From Mesorhizobium sp. L-2-11 (GTDB lineage Bacteria > Pseudomonadota > Alphaproteobacteria > Rhizobiales > Rhizobiaceae): a stretch of 64,000 bases of DNA. Below, piece after piece: positions 44,057 to 53,115 of this stretch. The stretch lies in NCBI RefSeq assembly GCF_016756595.1, contig NZ_AP023257.1, positions 5,100,001 through 5,164,000 of the forward strand, read 5' to 3'. The position numbers were made by a program, and so were the translations under genes. The notes beneath the pieces were generated by a model, which was not told the origin of the DNA, ran no database searches, and was given only the letters and a program-made list of their open reading frames with translations. Position 1 is the stretch's first letter, and each line of letters starts with the position of its first letter.

Positions 44057-44992
44057 ATGAGCCAGAAAATAGTAGTTACTGGCGCAGCCGGGCTTGTCGG
44101 CCAGAACCTCATCGCCAGGCTGAAGCTTAAACCTGGCATCGGTATAATAGGCATCGACAAGCATCCGGCGAACACGGCACTTCTACGGAAGATACATCCG
44201 GAAATCGAAGTGATCGAGGCGGACCTGTCCCAGCCCGGACGCTGGACCGATGCGCTCGCGGACGCCGATGCCCTCGTCCTCAATCAGGCACAAATTGGCG
44301 GCTTGAGCGAGCAGGAGTTCATACAAAACAATGTAACTGCGACCGAGAACATCGTGGCGGCGATGCGTGTCCACCGGATGCCGTATTTCGTCCACCTTTC
44401 GTCGTCGGTAGTAACCTCGCGGGCAAATGACTTCTACACCAAGACCAAAACCGCCCAGGAAAGGCTCATAGACAGTGTGAGCGACATCGGGCACGTCGTG
44501 CTCCGGCCCACGCTGATGTTCGGGTGGTTCGATCGCAAGCACCTCGGATGGCTGCGGAGATTTATGGACCGTACGCCCGTCTTCCCGATTCCGGGCGACG
44601 GTCAGTTCATTCGCCAACCCCTCTATGTCGGCGATCTGGCAGCCATCATCACCTCAAGCTTGGAGCACCGGATAACTGGAACCTACGACATCTCTGGTCT
44701 GGAGCAGATCCATTATGGGGAGATGATCAGGCTCGTTCATACGATCGTAAAACCGAAGGCGAGAATCGTTCACCTACCGTATGGCGTGTTTTGGTGGCTC
44801 TTGTTCCTTTACGCCAAGTTCAACAAGAATCCTCCGTTCACCACGTATCAGTTGGAGGCATTGGTCATCCCCGAAACCTTTCCAGTCATAGACTGGGAGA
44901 GCATTTTTGACGTGAGGGCGACACCGCTTCGTGAGGCTTTGAAAGAAACTTTCCTCGATCGCCGTTTCGCCGACGTCGTCTTGGACTTCTAG
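44057..44992 (+). CDS. NAD-dependent epimerase/dehydratase family protein
   Basis: A 311-residue extended SDR. VTGAAGLVGQNL is the cofactor motif, HLSSSVV holds the catalytic serine and YTKTK the Tyr-Lys pair. A C-terminal hydrophobic segment (FWWLLFLYAKF) is unusual for a soluble epimerase and suggests membrane contact, perhaps to act on a lipid-linked or membrane-near substrate. ATG at 44057 chosen; the frame opens at 44021. It precedes the flavoprotein gene by 9 bases and is probably co-transcribed with it. Confidence 0.82.
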   Translation: MSQKIVVTGAAGLVGQNLIARLKLKPGIGIIGIDKHPANTALLRKIHPEIEVIEADLSQPGRWTDALADADALVLNQAQIGGLSEQEFIQNNVTATENIVAAMRVHRMPYFVHLSSSVVTSRANDFYTKTKTAQERLIDSVSDIGHVVLRPTLMFGWFDRKHLGWLRRFMDRTPVFPIPGDGQFIRQPLYVGDLAAIITSSLEHRITGTYDISGLEQIHYGEMIRLVHTIVKPKARIVHLPYGVFWWLLFLYAKFNKNPPFTTYQLEALVIPETFPVIDWESIFDVRATPLREALKETFLDRRFADVVLDF

Positions 44993-45001
44993 GAAACGAG
45001 A

Positions 45002-46315
45002 ATGAGCAATGTCATCGTGATTGGCGCTGGCCCAATGGGCTTGGCTGCGGCGCATAGAGCGGCCACTGAGGGTCATGAGGTCCATATCATAGAGGCTGAC
45101 GACCGACCAGGCGGAATGGCCGCGCACTTTGATTTCGGCGGACTTTCCATCGAGCGTTTCTATCATTTTGTGTGCAAGTCCGACACAGCGACCTTCGCCC
45201 TCATGGATGAACTTGGCATTGGCGACAAGATGCGCTGGACGCCGACATCCATGGCCTATTACATGAAGGGGAAGATACATCCGTGGGGCGACCCGTTCTC
45301 GCTCCTTTCTTTCCCCCACCTCAGCTTAATTTCTAAGCTCCGTACCGGGCTGCAGATGTTCCGGACAACGAAACGGAAGAATTTCGCCTCGATCGAAAGC
45401 CTTACTGCGCGGCAGTGGCTGGAACGGGGATCCGGCAAGGCTGTCTATGACACGTTGTGGAAACGACTGATGGAGCTGAAGTTTTACCAGTTATCCGATG
45501 ACATCTCGGCATCCTGGATTGCCACACGGGTAAAGCGCGTCGGTAGTTCGCGTCGCTCGATATTTCAGGAGGAGTTAGGCTACATCGATGGCGGGACACA
45601 AACGCTCGTGGATGCACTTGTTGGTGCCTTCGTCAAGAAAGGCGGCAACCTCCACCTTTCGACACTTGCCGAAAGAGTGGAGACGGTCGATCAACGGGTG
45701 ACAGGTGTCACAGCAGGCGGCCGCTTCTTCGCTGCCGACGCCGTGATTTCCACGATTCCGACGCCGCTTGTTTCCAACCTGGTACCAGATCTACCTACCG
45801 AGTGGCGGGAGAAGTATGACGCGATCCGAAATATTGGTGTTGTATGCGTGCTGTTGAAGCTCAAGCGATCCGTAACCCCCAATTTCTGGCTCAATATAGT
45901 CGACCCGGATATCGAGATTCCGGGTCTGATCGAGTTTTCAAATCTGCGGCCAGTTGGGGATACCATCGTCTATGTGCCCTACTACATGCCTGCGATGCAG
46001 CCGAAGTGGAAATGGACAAACCAGCAGTTTGTCGAACAGGCGTTTGGTTACATCCAACACATTAACCCCACAATCGAGAATGATGATCTTGTTGATACGA
46101 CAGTGGGGCGCTTGCGGTATGCTCAGCCAGTTTGCGAGCCGAATTTCAGAAGTAAGCTGCCACCCATTCAGACACCGATTCTTGGCCTGCAAATTGCTGA
46201 CACCTGCTATTACTATCCTGAAGACCGTGGAGTTGCGGAGAGTATCCGGTACGGGCAAATGATGGCAGCATCGGTCCCCGAGAGCCTTAAGGTAGCTACG
46301 CCTATTAGTGGGTAA
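45002..46315 (+). CDS. FAD-dependent oxidoreductase, protoporphyrinogen-oxidase-like
   Basis: A 437-residue flavoprotein. VIGAGPMGLAAAHRA is the dinucleotide-binding motif, followed by IIEADDRPGGMA, and GYIDGGTQTLVDAL is the family's second FAD contact; the last part (IADTCYYYPEDRGVAESIRYG) closes the flavin site. Proteins of this type occur in many glycan clusters, where they may oxidise or isomerise sugars as UDP-galactopyranose mutase does, but the reaction is unknown. It lies in an apparent operon GT-C, SDR, flavoprotein, GtrA. Confidence 0.82.
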   Translation: MSNVIVIGAGPMGLAAAHRAATEGHEVHIIEADDRPGGMAAHFDFGGLSIERFYHFVCKSDTATFALMDELGIGDKMRWTPTSMAYYMKGKIHPWGDPFSLLSFPHLSLISKLRTGLQMFRTTKRKNFASIESLTARQWLERGSGKAVYDTLWKRLMELKFYQLSDDISASWIATRVKRVGSSRRSIFQEELGYIDGGTQTLVDALVGAFVKKGGNLHLSTLAERVETVDQRVTGVTAGGRFFAADAVISTIPTPLVSNLVPDLPTEWREKYDAIRNIGVVCVLLKLKRSVTPNFWLNIVDPDIEIPGLIEFSNLRPVGDTIVYVPYYMPAMQPKWKWTNQQFVEQAFGYIQHINPTIENDDLVDTTVGRLRYAQPVCEPNFRSKLPPIQTPILGLQIADTCYYYPEDRGVAESIRYGQMMAASVPESLKVATPISG

Positions 46316-46385
46316 TCTTCTTTGTTCCCCCTATCGCCCTGCGATGAATACGTCGACGCGATCATGTCTCCACCGAGGCTGTACT

Positions 46386-46781
46386 ATGATTCTTGCCGGT
46401 GAGTTCGTCCGCTTCCTTTTTGTCGGTGGATTAGCGGCAGCCGCGAATGTGGGATCTCGCTTGTTACTGGACCTCGCAACTTCATATGAGATCGCAGTCA
46501 TGTTCGCTTATTTTGTGGGCTTGACGACCGCGTTCGTTCTTAACCGAACATTTGTTTTCGATGCGAGAAACGGACGTGGAAAATCCCAGTTCTTACGTTT
46601 CACAATTGTCAATGTCTTTGCCCTCGCTCAGGTATGGCTCGTCAGCGTCGGATTGGCTCGTTGGCTGTTCCCATTGATCGGTTTCCTCTGGCATCCGGAA
46701 ACGTTTGCCCATGTTATCGGCGTACTCAGCCCTGCGTTGACGAGCTATGTTGCCCACAAGTATTATACGTTCTCTGATTGA
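46386..46781 (+). CDS. GtrA-family small membrane protein
   Basis: A 131-residue protein with four hydrophobic spans, the GtrA fold: FVRFLFVGGLAAAANVGSR, VGLTTAFVLNRTFVF and the closing SYVAHKYYTFSD are all typical. GtrA proteins are thought to help move polyprenyl-phosphate sugars across the membrane. GAGG lies 7 bases before the ATG at 46386; the frame opens earlier at 46308. As the last gene of the GT-C operon it would flip the lipid-linked pentose or another donor to the GT-C enzyme. Confidence 0.88.
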   Translation: MILAGEFVRFLFVGGLAAAANVGSRLLLDLATSYEIAVMFAYFVGLTTAFVLNRTFVFDARNGRGKSQFLRFTIVNVFALAQVWLVSVGLARWLFPLIGFLWHPETFAHVIGVLSPALTSYVAHKYYTFSD

Positions 46782-46995
46782 AAAAATAAGGACTTGGGGT
46801 CAGGACTTGTTGATCAAAGCCAGAAGATCACATCCGGCGTGATCTGGATCGCGAACAGTTGCGTGGGCCTGCTTGCTCATGGAAGCTGCGTCATCGCCGC
46901 CGACCGAGCCGAGCAACGACCGCTACTTCGAAAACCTGCGCGATCGCATTCAAAGCCGCGCCAAAGCGCGAGCCGTTGTGTGGACGGCCCCTCTC

Positions 46996-48708
46996 TTAGC
47001 CCCGACGATCGCGAGAAATCGCGAGATTGCGCAGAATGCGAAGCGATGGAAATTCGCCATTGGAGAGGGCGACAATATCGAGATCGCCGTCGACATCGAG
47101 GTCAACGGCCCGCGCGGCCACAAAACTGCCGGAGCTAATATACTGCAGGCCTCGATGACCGTTGCCATGGTCGGCGAGGACATAAAGCCCGCCCAACCCA
47201 GTAGTACCCGCCGCGATCACATCCGGCGCATTGTCGCTGTTGAGGTCAGCAGCCGACAGAGGCGCAAGATCGGGTGACACTAGCCGCGGCCCATTCGATT
47301 CATCGTTTGCGGAGTTTTTGACCCTGGCGTTGACTGTTCGTGGCCAGCCCCCTGCAAGATCGCCTCCAGTGTTGCGCCATGCCAATGCGCCGCAAGCCAC
47401 ATCGGTCACACCATCGCCATCGACGTCGTCTGTTGAGAGGGTGCACGTTTGCTGCCCTGTTTCTATTGAAGCCGCGAGTTCCCATCGGTCCAGAGGCAAC
47501 CGGTCGCGTGATAAATCGAGCGCATTGATCCAGATGTGAACTGGCGGATTCGTCACCCAATTGGAGCCGTAAACATCAAGATCACCATCAGCGTCGAGAT
47601 CAGCGAGAACGCCATTGTGGACCCCACCCTGACCGATGACCTGGACCCTCCACATCTCACCACGCCCGTCGATGTTGTAGACAGCGGCGATCAATTGATC
47701 GCTAGAGGTATGCATCTGACCTACAATGAGGTCTGGATCGCCATCTCCGTCCAGATCGCCGACGGCCAGGGTGTGCGCCTTCTCGACGAGAGGCAATATT
47801 TTGCTGCTTTTCCAATACCCTCGGGGGTTTCCATCCTGAGCTTTGTACCACACGATGTCTGCAACGTCCTCCGAGGATGAATACAAGACGTCGGGTTGGC
47901 CGTCTTGATCGATATCCGCAACGACCGTTTTGAAGTTTTGAGGTGCCGGCCCTATCGAATAACTCCGCCAATTGTCCACTCGCGCTTGTGCATATCCTGG
48001 ATTTTTTACCCAGGCTCCACTTACAACGATGTCCTGTATGCCATCAGCATCGATGTCCCCTATGCCCAATCCTTCCTGACCAATGTCGCGGCTCGTCAAA
48101 GGGCGGCCCATCCATGATCCGTCAGCATTCTGGAAAAAGATGATGACGCTTTCTTGCGACCGCGTTGCAATATCCAGACGTTGGTCACCATCGAAATCGG
48201 CGAGTTTGACATCCTTGCCCCAACCTCCGATCTCTCCGATCTCGCGACGGAGCCATTGCGCGCCATCGGTAGGGTCTCCGCCTGGCAGTGGATTCTGGAA
48301 CCCCACTAGATTGGCACCTTCCGGCCCATCAGGAACGACTATGTCAAGATCGCCGTCACTGTCGATGTCGCCCAACGCACCGTCGGTCGTAAACTGGGTT
48401 TTGGGTCGTCCGATCAGATATGGACGCCAATCCGGCGCACGATACCAGACCAACGCTTCCTTGACTTCGCCTCCGATCACGAGGTCGAAGAGGCCGTCGC
48501 CGTCAATGTCACCAACGATCTTTACGTCGCCGGATCGATCGTCGACGACTTGCATTCGAAATTCGAGGCCATCCCACAGCACGGCCGACAACAGCGACAC
48601 CGGCTCGCTGGCCGTGAACTTCGTGCACCCCACCATCACGGCCATTGCCAGCAAGCAGGTCCACCAAGCGGCATAGTGCCGTCTCCGCCGTTCCAATGTG
48701 CTCAGCAT
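46996..48708 (-). CDS. FG-GAP/VCBS-repeat lipoprotein, paralogue of the 16962-19349 gene
   Basis: A 570-residue protein of FG-GAP-type repeats with many DxDGDGxxD calcium loops (DIDGDGLFD, DIDSDGDLD, DLDGDGDPD and more). The first 28 residues are a basic start and hydrophobic core ending MVGC, a possible lipobox. GAGG lies 7 bases before the ATG. It shares whole phrases with the larger paralogue (SGDVKxVGDIDGDG, GGWGKDxKxADFDGD, GQMHT, INxLDLS), and is shorter by about 225 residues, lacking a C-terminal block of the propeller. It converges on gtrA. Confidence 0.87.
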   Translation of the reverse strand: MLSTLERRRRHYAAWWTCLLAMAVMVGCTKFTASEPVSLLSAVLWDGLEFRMQVVDDRSGDVKIVGDIDGDGLFDLVIGGEVKEALVWYRAPDWRPYLIGRPKTQFTTDGALGDIDSDGDLDIVVPDGPEGANLVGFQNPLPGGDPTDGAQWLRREIGEIGGWGKDVKLADFDGDQRLDIATRSQESVIIFFQNADGSWMGRPLTSRDIGQEGLGIGDIDADGIQDIVVSGAWVKNPGYAQARVDNWRSYSIGPAPQNFKTVVADIDQDGQPDVLYSSSEDVADIVWYKAQDGNPRGYWKSSKILPLVEKAHTLAVGDLDGDGDPDLIVGQMHTSSDQLIAAVYNIDGRGEMWRVQVIGQGGVHNGVLADLDADGDLDVYGSNWVTNPPVHIWINALDLSRDRLPLDRWELAASIETGQQTCTLSTDDVDGDGVTDVACGALAWRNTGGDLAGGWPRTVNARVKNSANDESNGPRLVSPDLAPLSAADLNSDNAPDVIAAGTTGLGGLYVLADHGNGHRGLQYISSGSFVAARAVDLDVDGDLDIVALSNGEFPSLRILRNLAISRDRRG

Positions 48709-49015
48709 CTGAAGACCTCAATGCTCATGGCGTCGGCTCGAATCGGAAAACCTCAACTAGTCCTTGCGGCCACCGTCCCTCCGAGAATGATCCGGCCTCC
48801 AAGTCGTCCGAGCAAAGCACGTGAGGCTTGGCGGCCGTTAGAGGCCCAAAGGGAGTATGTATACCCACGTTTGAGGGCGCAGTCTGGTAAAGCCGGAACC
48901 GTGGTCGAGGTTGACATCAAGTGAAGGCGATCGGCTCCTGTGCGATTTGGTCAATGAAGGTTCCCCTTTCGGTCAGGTACCGGAAATATTAAGATCCCGC
49001 TAATGTTGTTCGACG
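48709..49015. other. Intergenic region, 307 bp
   Basis: Between the FG-GAP gene (leftward) and the small gene at 49016 (rightward). No gene or clear regulatory motif seen. Unlike its paralogue, this FG-GAP gene has no PIG-L relic upstream. Confidence 0.4.
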
Positions 49016-49234
49016 ATGAGCAAGGACAACATCATTTCTTTGCATGGAGCCATCAGGGCCGAAATCCGCAGGAACCTGACCGATGTCATGGGATTGCACG
49101 GCTTCGACTTCGAAGTCGACACCATACTCGACAGTTGGGAAGGCACGATAGATGATCGTCAGGTGCTGGAAGCCCTGCGCATCATTAAACTCGCCGGCTT
49201 CATGTTCGACGAGGTTCCGTACAGAGCAGACTGA
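49016..49234 (+). CDS. Small protein of unknown function
   Basis: A 72-residue, acidic, soluble protein (DFEVDTILDSWEGTIDDRQVLEALRIIKLAG) likely to be mainly helical. It has no signal peptide or known motif. No good ribosome site precedes the ATG, so the call rests on protein-like composition alone. It is not obviously linked to its neighbours. Confidence 0.45.
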   Translation: MSKDNIISLHGAIRAEIRRNLTDVMGLHGFDFEVDTILDSWEGTIDDRQVLEALRIIKLAGFMFDEVPYRAD

Positions 49235-49284
49235 AGTTGCTGCGTTTGCCCGCCAAGAAGCCAGATCGCTGGCCTGATGAGGGT

Positions 49285-49517
49285 TGAGCTGCGGAGATCA
49301 AGCGTGGACACTCGATGCGATGGCGTCGACCTCCGGGATCGATGCGGCCGCTGCCACCCCGTCCCCCCAAACTTGCCACCAGAAGAGCCGCCAAGGGAGG
49401 TTGCCCCGATTGCCGTCTGCCAGAGAGGCAATCAGCGCAGTGATCAGAGACCAGCGCATATAGACGACGAGGCCCATTATTCCCGTGCAATCAGTGCCCC
49501 AACGACGGAAACCTGCA
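49285..49517 (-). pseudogene. Internally deleted copy of the Wzy polymerase gene
   Basis: From the ATG at 49517 leftward the DNA closely follows the first part of the polymerase gene at 36590-38020 (start through about codon 45, with small gaps), including the DNA before the start. Near 49340 it jumps to sequence matching the later polymerase stretch EVDAIASSV and then hits a stop. Most of the gene between is missing. It is the relic of a second wzy-like gene or of a duplication. Confidence 0.75.
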
Positions 49518-49631
49518 TTTCATACCCCGACCCTGAGCTAAAAGGTTGGGCTTCACAACAACGAGCGACTCTGATTTCTTGGGGACAGGGTTAGTCTTCG
49601 CGGCGTCGATTGACCCTGGGAGGAGGTCGCC

Positions 49632-49874
49632 GTGTTGCTTGCCATTGTCGGCGTTGCCGGTTTTGCCCTGGCAATAGGGCTTACGCTGCGCGCGCCGGCG
49701 CTGATAGCGGCGACCTTGGTGGTGATCCTCGGCAGCATCGCTGTAGGCAGTTTTCTTCAACTGTCTGTTCCAAACACAATCCGCTCGACGTTTTATCTTG
49801 TTGTCGTCACCCAAATTGCCTATGTGGTCGGCCTTGCGATTGCCGTGCTGCGGCATCGCCCAAGGCGACAATAG
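49632..49874 (+). CDS. Small two-span membrane protein, ExoX-like (possible EPS regulator)
   Basis: An 80-residue protein with hydrophobic spans at about 1-20 and 24-42 and a last one at 55-73, ending in a basic tail (HRPRRQ). AGGAGG lies 5 bases before the GTG at 49632, so translation is likely strong. Its size, topology and position beside exoY recall ExoX/Psi, the small inner-membrane proteins that lower EPS synthesis by acting on ExoY in rhizobia. Sequence likeness is modest, so this role is inference. It converges on exoY. Confidence 0.6.
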   Translation: MLLAIVGVAGFALAIGLTLRAPALIAATLVVILGSIAVGSFLQLSVPNTIRSTFYLVVVTQIAYVVGLAIAVLRHRPRRQ

Positions 49875-49943
49875 CGTGGGCGACAATCGTATGAGGCCGT
49901 TCTGCCGCGCTCCCTGACATAGCCCTCCTTACCATAGGCGAGG

Positions 49944-50810
49944 TCAGGAGGTCTGATCGAACTTCAGCATGGCCGGTATCGTCCGTAGCAGGATCGAAAG
50001 ATCGCGGCGCAGAGACCATGCCCCAACGTACTGCGTGTCCAGCAATACGCGATGCGAATACTCGGTCGTGTTTCTCCCGTTTATCTGCCAGAGGCCGGTC
50101 AGTCCTGGCCGGGTCTTCAAATATTCGTGCGATGCGGCGCCATAGCGTTGCAATTCGTCGGCAACGACAGGACGCGGGCCGACGCAACTCATGTCGCCCC
50201 GCAAGATGTTGAACAACTGCGGCAGCTCATCCAGGCTCGATTTGCGAAGCATCCTTCCGAAAAACAGGATGCGCGGATCGCAGCTCAGCTTCTGGTTGGC
50301 CGCCCATTCCTGGGCGGCTTGCGGATTGCAACTCAGATGCCGTTCGAGCACCTCCTCGGCATTCGGCACCATGGTGCGGAACTTGTAGCAATCGAAGGCC
50401 TTTCCGTTGAATCCAATGCGCCGGTGAACGAACAGCACCGGACCGCCCGTGGTCGCCTTGATCAGAAGCGGGATCAGAACCAGGATCGGACCGGCCAGGA
50501 TGAGCGCTGTCGAGGCTACCATCAGATCCAGCAGCCTCTTGGCCCAACCGCCGAGCGGTTGTCGGTTTTCGCTGGGCGCATCGTCGTCAATGCTTGCCGT
50601 GCGCATATCCGGCCCAAACGGAACGGCGCCATGGTCATGGCTTGCATTGAGTTGAGGCGACGAAAGGTCCGGCGTGTTCGATCTCACGGCCGCATCGCCT
50701 TCACGCCGAACAAGCGATGTCTCGGCGGGCTTGGCTCCGACAAGTAGAGCCCAGCCTTCAACAGCCAGGTCTTCGCACTGTCGCAGGTTGCTTTCGATCA
50801 CGTTGGACAT
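49944..50810 (-). CDS. exoY: ExoY-type undecaprenyl-phosphate sugar-phosphate transferase
   Basis: Starts repeat-unit synthesis by moving a sugar phosphate (galactose in ExoY) from a UDP-sugar to undecaprenyl phosphate at the inner membrane. The 288-residue protein has a variable N-terminus of about 85 residues, a hydrophobic hairpin (LLDLMVASTALILAGPILVLIPLLI) and the catalytic core: CYKFRTMVPNAEE, LRKSSLDELPQLFNIL and SCVGPRPVVADELQRY, then RPGLTGLWQINGRN. All are hallmarks of the bacterial sugar transferase family. It is probably a main control point for EPS amount. The ExoX-like gene is next to it. Confidence 0.93.
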   Translation of the reverse strand: MSNVIESNLRQCEDLAVEGWALLVGAKPAETSLVRREGDAAVRSNTPDLSSPQLNASHDHGAVPFGPDMRTASIDDDAPSENRQPLGGWAKRLLDLMVASTALILAGPILVLIPLLIKATTGGPVLFVHRRIGFNGKAFDCYKFRTMVPNAEEVLERHLSCNPQAAQEWAANQKLSCDPRILFFGRMLRKSSLDELPQLFNILRGDMSCVGPRPVVADELQRYGAASHEYLKTRPGLTGLWQINGRNTTEYSHRVLLDTQYVGAWSLRRDLSILLRTIPAMLKFDQTS

Positions 50811-51115
50811 TTTCCGCGTGCGCTCGATTTCAACTTATCCTTCCATCTTGTCGACGACGGATGATCTCCGGCAAGCAGGGAAAAGGTGGTAGATAGGGGA
50901 TGTTTGTCGGCGTGGCCTACCCCTTAGTTGCTAGGCCAGGTACGGACGAATGGCTGCTCCGTCCAATGCCTGGCACGGTATCGGAATCGATCGGTCGACC
51001 CGTGAGGCCCTGACGGGGGCGCTGATTCACTTTGACGGGCAAGTGTCGAATTGACGGGGCGGTGTCGACTTGCCGCTGGGCTCTAGCTCGACGCCGCCGC
51101 GAGGAAGACAGGATG
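50811..51115. other. exoY upstream region, 305 bp
   Basis: Lies between the exoP-like stop and the exoY start, both leftward. It holds the tandem 19-bp repeats at 51032-51069 and probably the exoY promoter. No gene seen. Confidence 0.45.
51032..51069. repeat. Two tandem 19-bp repeats upstream of exoY
   Basis: TTGACGGGCAAGTGTCGAA is followed directly by TTGACGGGGCGGTGTCGAC; 15 of 19 bases match. The spacing, about two helical turns, would suit a regulator binding side by side. No known protein site was recognised. Confidence 0.5.
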
Positions 51116-52999
51116 TCAGCGCGGCGCTTGACCTGCGCGCTTCCGGTATCGCCGAGCCGAAACAGTACGAACACGTGTCATCAACACGCCAAGGACGGAG
51201 GAATTGGTGTTTTTGAGTGTCTGCGTTAGGTCTTCCAGCTGATCAAGCGACGTCACGCCCCACTGCGCCACCACAATCACGCCATCAAGAAGCGGGCAGA
51301 GAGCAAGCCCTTCGGCTCCTGAACTAAACGGTGGGAGCTCAACAATGACGATACTGTAACTACCAACTTCGCTCAGCAATTTCTCCATATTGTCGGGAAC
51401 AAGCAGATTCGCCGAATTCGACGCATGGTTATTCAGGTAATAAAACGATGTCTTTTCAATAAATCGGATCTGCTTGCCGATGTCTTTAGGGCAGCCGGAA
51501 TCCCGATCGATCATGTTGAAATCGGACGAAAAGAGCGGTTCGTTGGCCAGTGCCGACTTATCGTCGGCGTTGATCACGAGGGTCGCTGTGCCCGTCGCCC
51601 CACACAGCGCCGCCAGATTGCTTACAACTGTGCTCTTTCCGTCACCGGGGGACACGGATGTAATTCCGATGCGACGCCTTGAAGGGGTGGCCCCGGCCAG
51701 GCCCATGATCGCCCTGACGCTCCTGAGGCTGCCGCTGAATGAAGAGTCCGGATTCCTGAGCACCTCGTCAAGTCGGCCAAAACCACCCCGCCTGAAACTG
51801 ACCGGCGGCAATTCTCCAATACAGGCCAGGCCCAGTTCGCGACGGATCTGACGCGGGGTCCTCACGTTCCGATCAAGGCCGCGTCGCGCCACGGCGAACC
51901 CGATGCCAGCCACCATTCCTGCAAGCGCGCCAAAGGCGAGGATCAGCGTCTTGCGCGGCCGACTTGCTTTCTTTGGGCTGGTTGCAGAGGTGATGACACG
52001 AGCATTGGCGATCAGATAAAGCTGTTGGTCGACCGAGTTCGTATACGCCGCTAGCAGGCTCTCATACATCTTTCGATAAGTATCGGCGGTAACCTCCAAC
52101 TGCTCCAGCGTAATCTGGTTTGTTGGCTTTCCTTCGCTGAGTGCGGGGTCCTGTCCGGCGACGGACGTCTCGTCCTGACCGATGCTGTAGTCGTGTTTTG
52201 CGCGAAATTTCTGGGCGACCCGGGTCGCCCGGTTCATCTGATCACCGACCTCCCGCATCCGCCTTTCCAACCATGCGATGCCTTCGCTAGCCGTTGCTGT
52301 TGTCGTCTGCACTTGCTCGCGCACGAACGCTTCCGCCGTGGCGTTCGCGATGCGTGCCGCCAATGCCGGATTCTGAGACTGGAATGTGATGTCGATGGCA
52401 TAGGAGACACCGACACGCTGGACATCCAGGCCACCGCTGAACATCTCCACCGCTTGACGCCGACGCTCGGATTCCAGCTGCGGGCTGTTCGCCTCCATTC
52501 GATCCGGCCAAGGCAGCACGCGATGGAAGAAATCCGTCAGCGCAGCATTGCCGGCATGGAGGCCGCCGGCATCGACGATGCTCATCCAGGCTCTGCGAAA
52601 CCTCTCGCCGATGGTCGGACCCTCCAAACCCCTGAAGGTTGAATTGTCCATGAGTCCAAGGTCATCGATCACCATCATCGCAATCTTCTGGGAACGCAAA
52701 ACTGCAAGTTGGCTCTCGACCTGAGCAGTATCGAGCGACAGGTTCACATCGGCCGGTTGCTGCTGAAGGTTTCCGGGTATCTTCGGTTCGATCAGGATCT
52801 GGGTGCGCGCCGAATAAATCGGATTCGAGGTAGAAAAGTAGAACGTCGCGCAAACGATTCCGACGACGACGAACGCCAGAATCGAGAAAAGATACTGCCG
52901 GGCAAACGAGACAACGTCAGCGAGGCTGATAAAGTCCTGCGGTGCGTCCGCCCCGAGCCATGGCTTGTGAGCAATTGCCGCCGACGGCCGGTCTAGCAT
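51116..52999 (-). CDS. exoP: ExoP/Wzc-type polysaccharide co-polymerase with altered kinase motifs
   Basis: Inner-membrane chain-length and export partner, 627 residues. A first span lies at about residues 37-55, the periplasmic Wzz domain follows (coiled-coil parts near 230-330), and a second span (TLILAFGALAGMVAGIGFAV) precedes a cytoplasmic tyrosine-kinase-like domain. Walker A is intact (SVSPGDGKST). Walker A' reads INADDKS where D-x-D-x-R is expected, and Walker B ends VIVELPP with Glu for Asp. The C-terminus has only one tyrosine, not the usual cluster. So it may bind ATP but be weak or dead as a kinase. ATG at 52999 chosen; a GTG at 53062 is possible. Confidence 0.88.
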   Translation of the reverse strand: MLDRPSAAIAHKPWLGADAPQDFISLADVVSFARQYLFSILAFVVVGIVCATFYFSTSNPIYSARTQILIEPKIPGNLQQQPADVNLSLDTAQVESQLAVLRSQKIAMMVIDDLGLMDNSTFRGLEGPTIGERFRRAWMSIVDAGGLHAGNAALTDFFHRVLPWPDRMEANSPQLESERRRQAVEMFSGGLDVQRVGVSYAIDITFQSQNPALAARIANATAEAFVREQVQTTTATASEGIAWLERRMREVGDQMNRATRVAQKFRAKHDYSIGQDETSVAGQDPALSEGKPTNQITLEQLEVTADTYRKMYESLLAAYTNSVDQQLYLIANARVITSATSPKKASRPRKTLILAFGALAGMVAGIGFAVARRGLDRNVRTPRQIRRELGLACIGELPPVSFRRGGFGRLDEVLRNPDSSFSGSLRSVRAIMGLAGATPSRRRIGITSVSPGDGKSTVVSNLAALCGATGTATLVINADDKSALANEPLFSSDFNMIDRDSGCPKDIGKQIRFIEKTSFYYLNNHASNSANLLVPDNMEKLLSEVGSYSIVIVELPPFSSGAEGLALCPLLDGVIVVAQWGVTSLDQLEDLTQTLKNTNSSVLGVLMTRVRTVSARRYRKRAGQAPR

Positions 53000-53115
53000 G
53001 GCTTCATTCCATATCTGCGACAAAAAGAGCGGCGAACTGCAACGGTCGAGCGGCATCGCCACCGATGGGCCCCGGTTCGAGCATGCAGCCGCGCCACTGT
53101 TACGATGACAACCGT

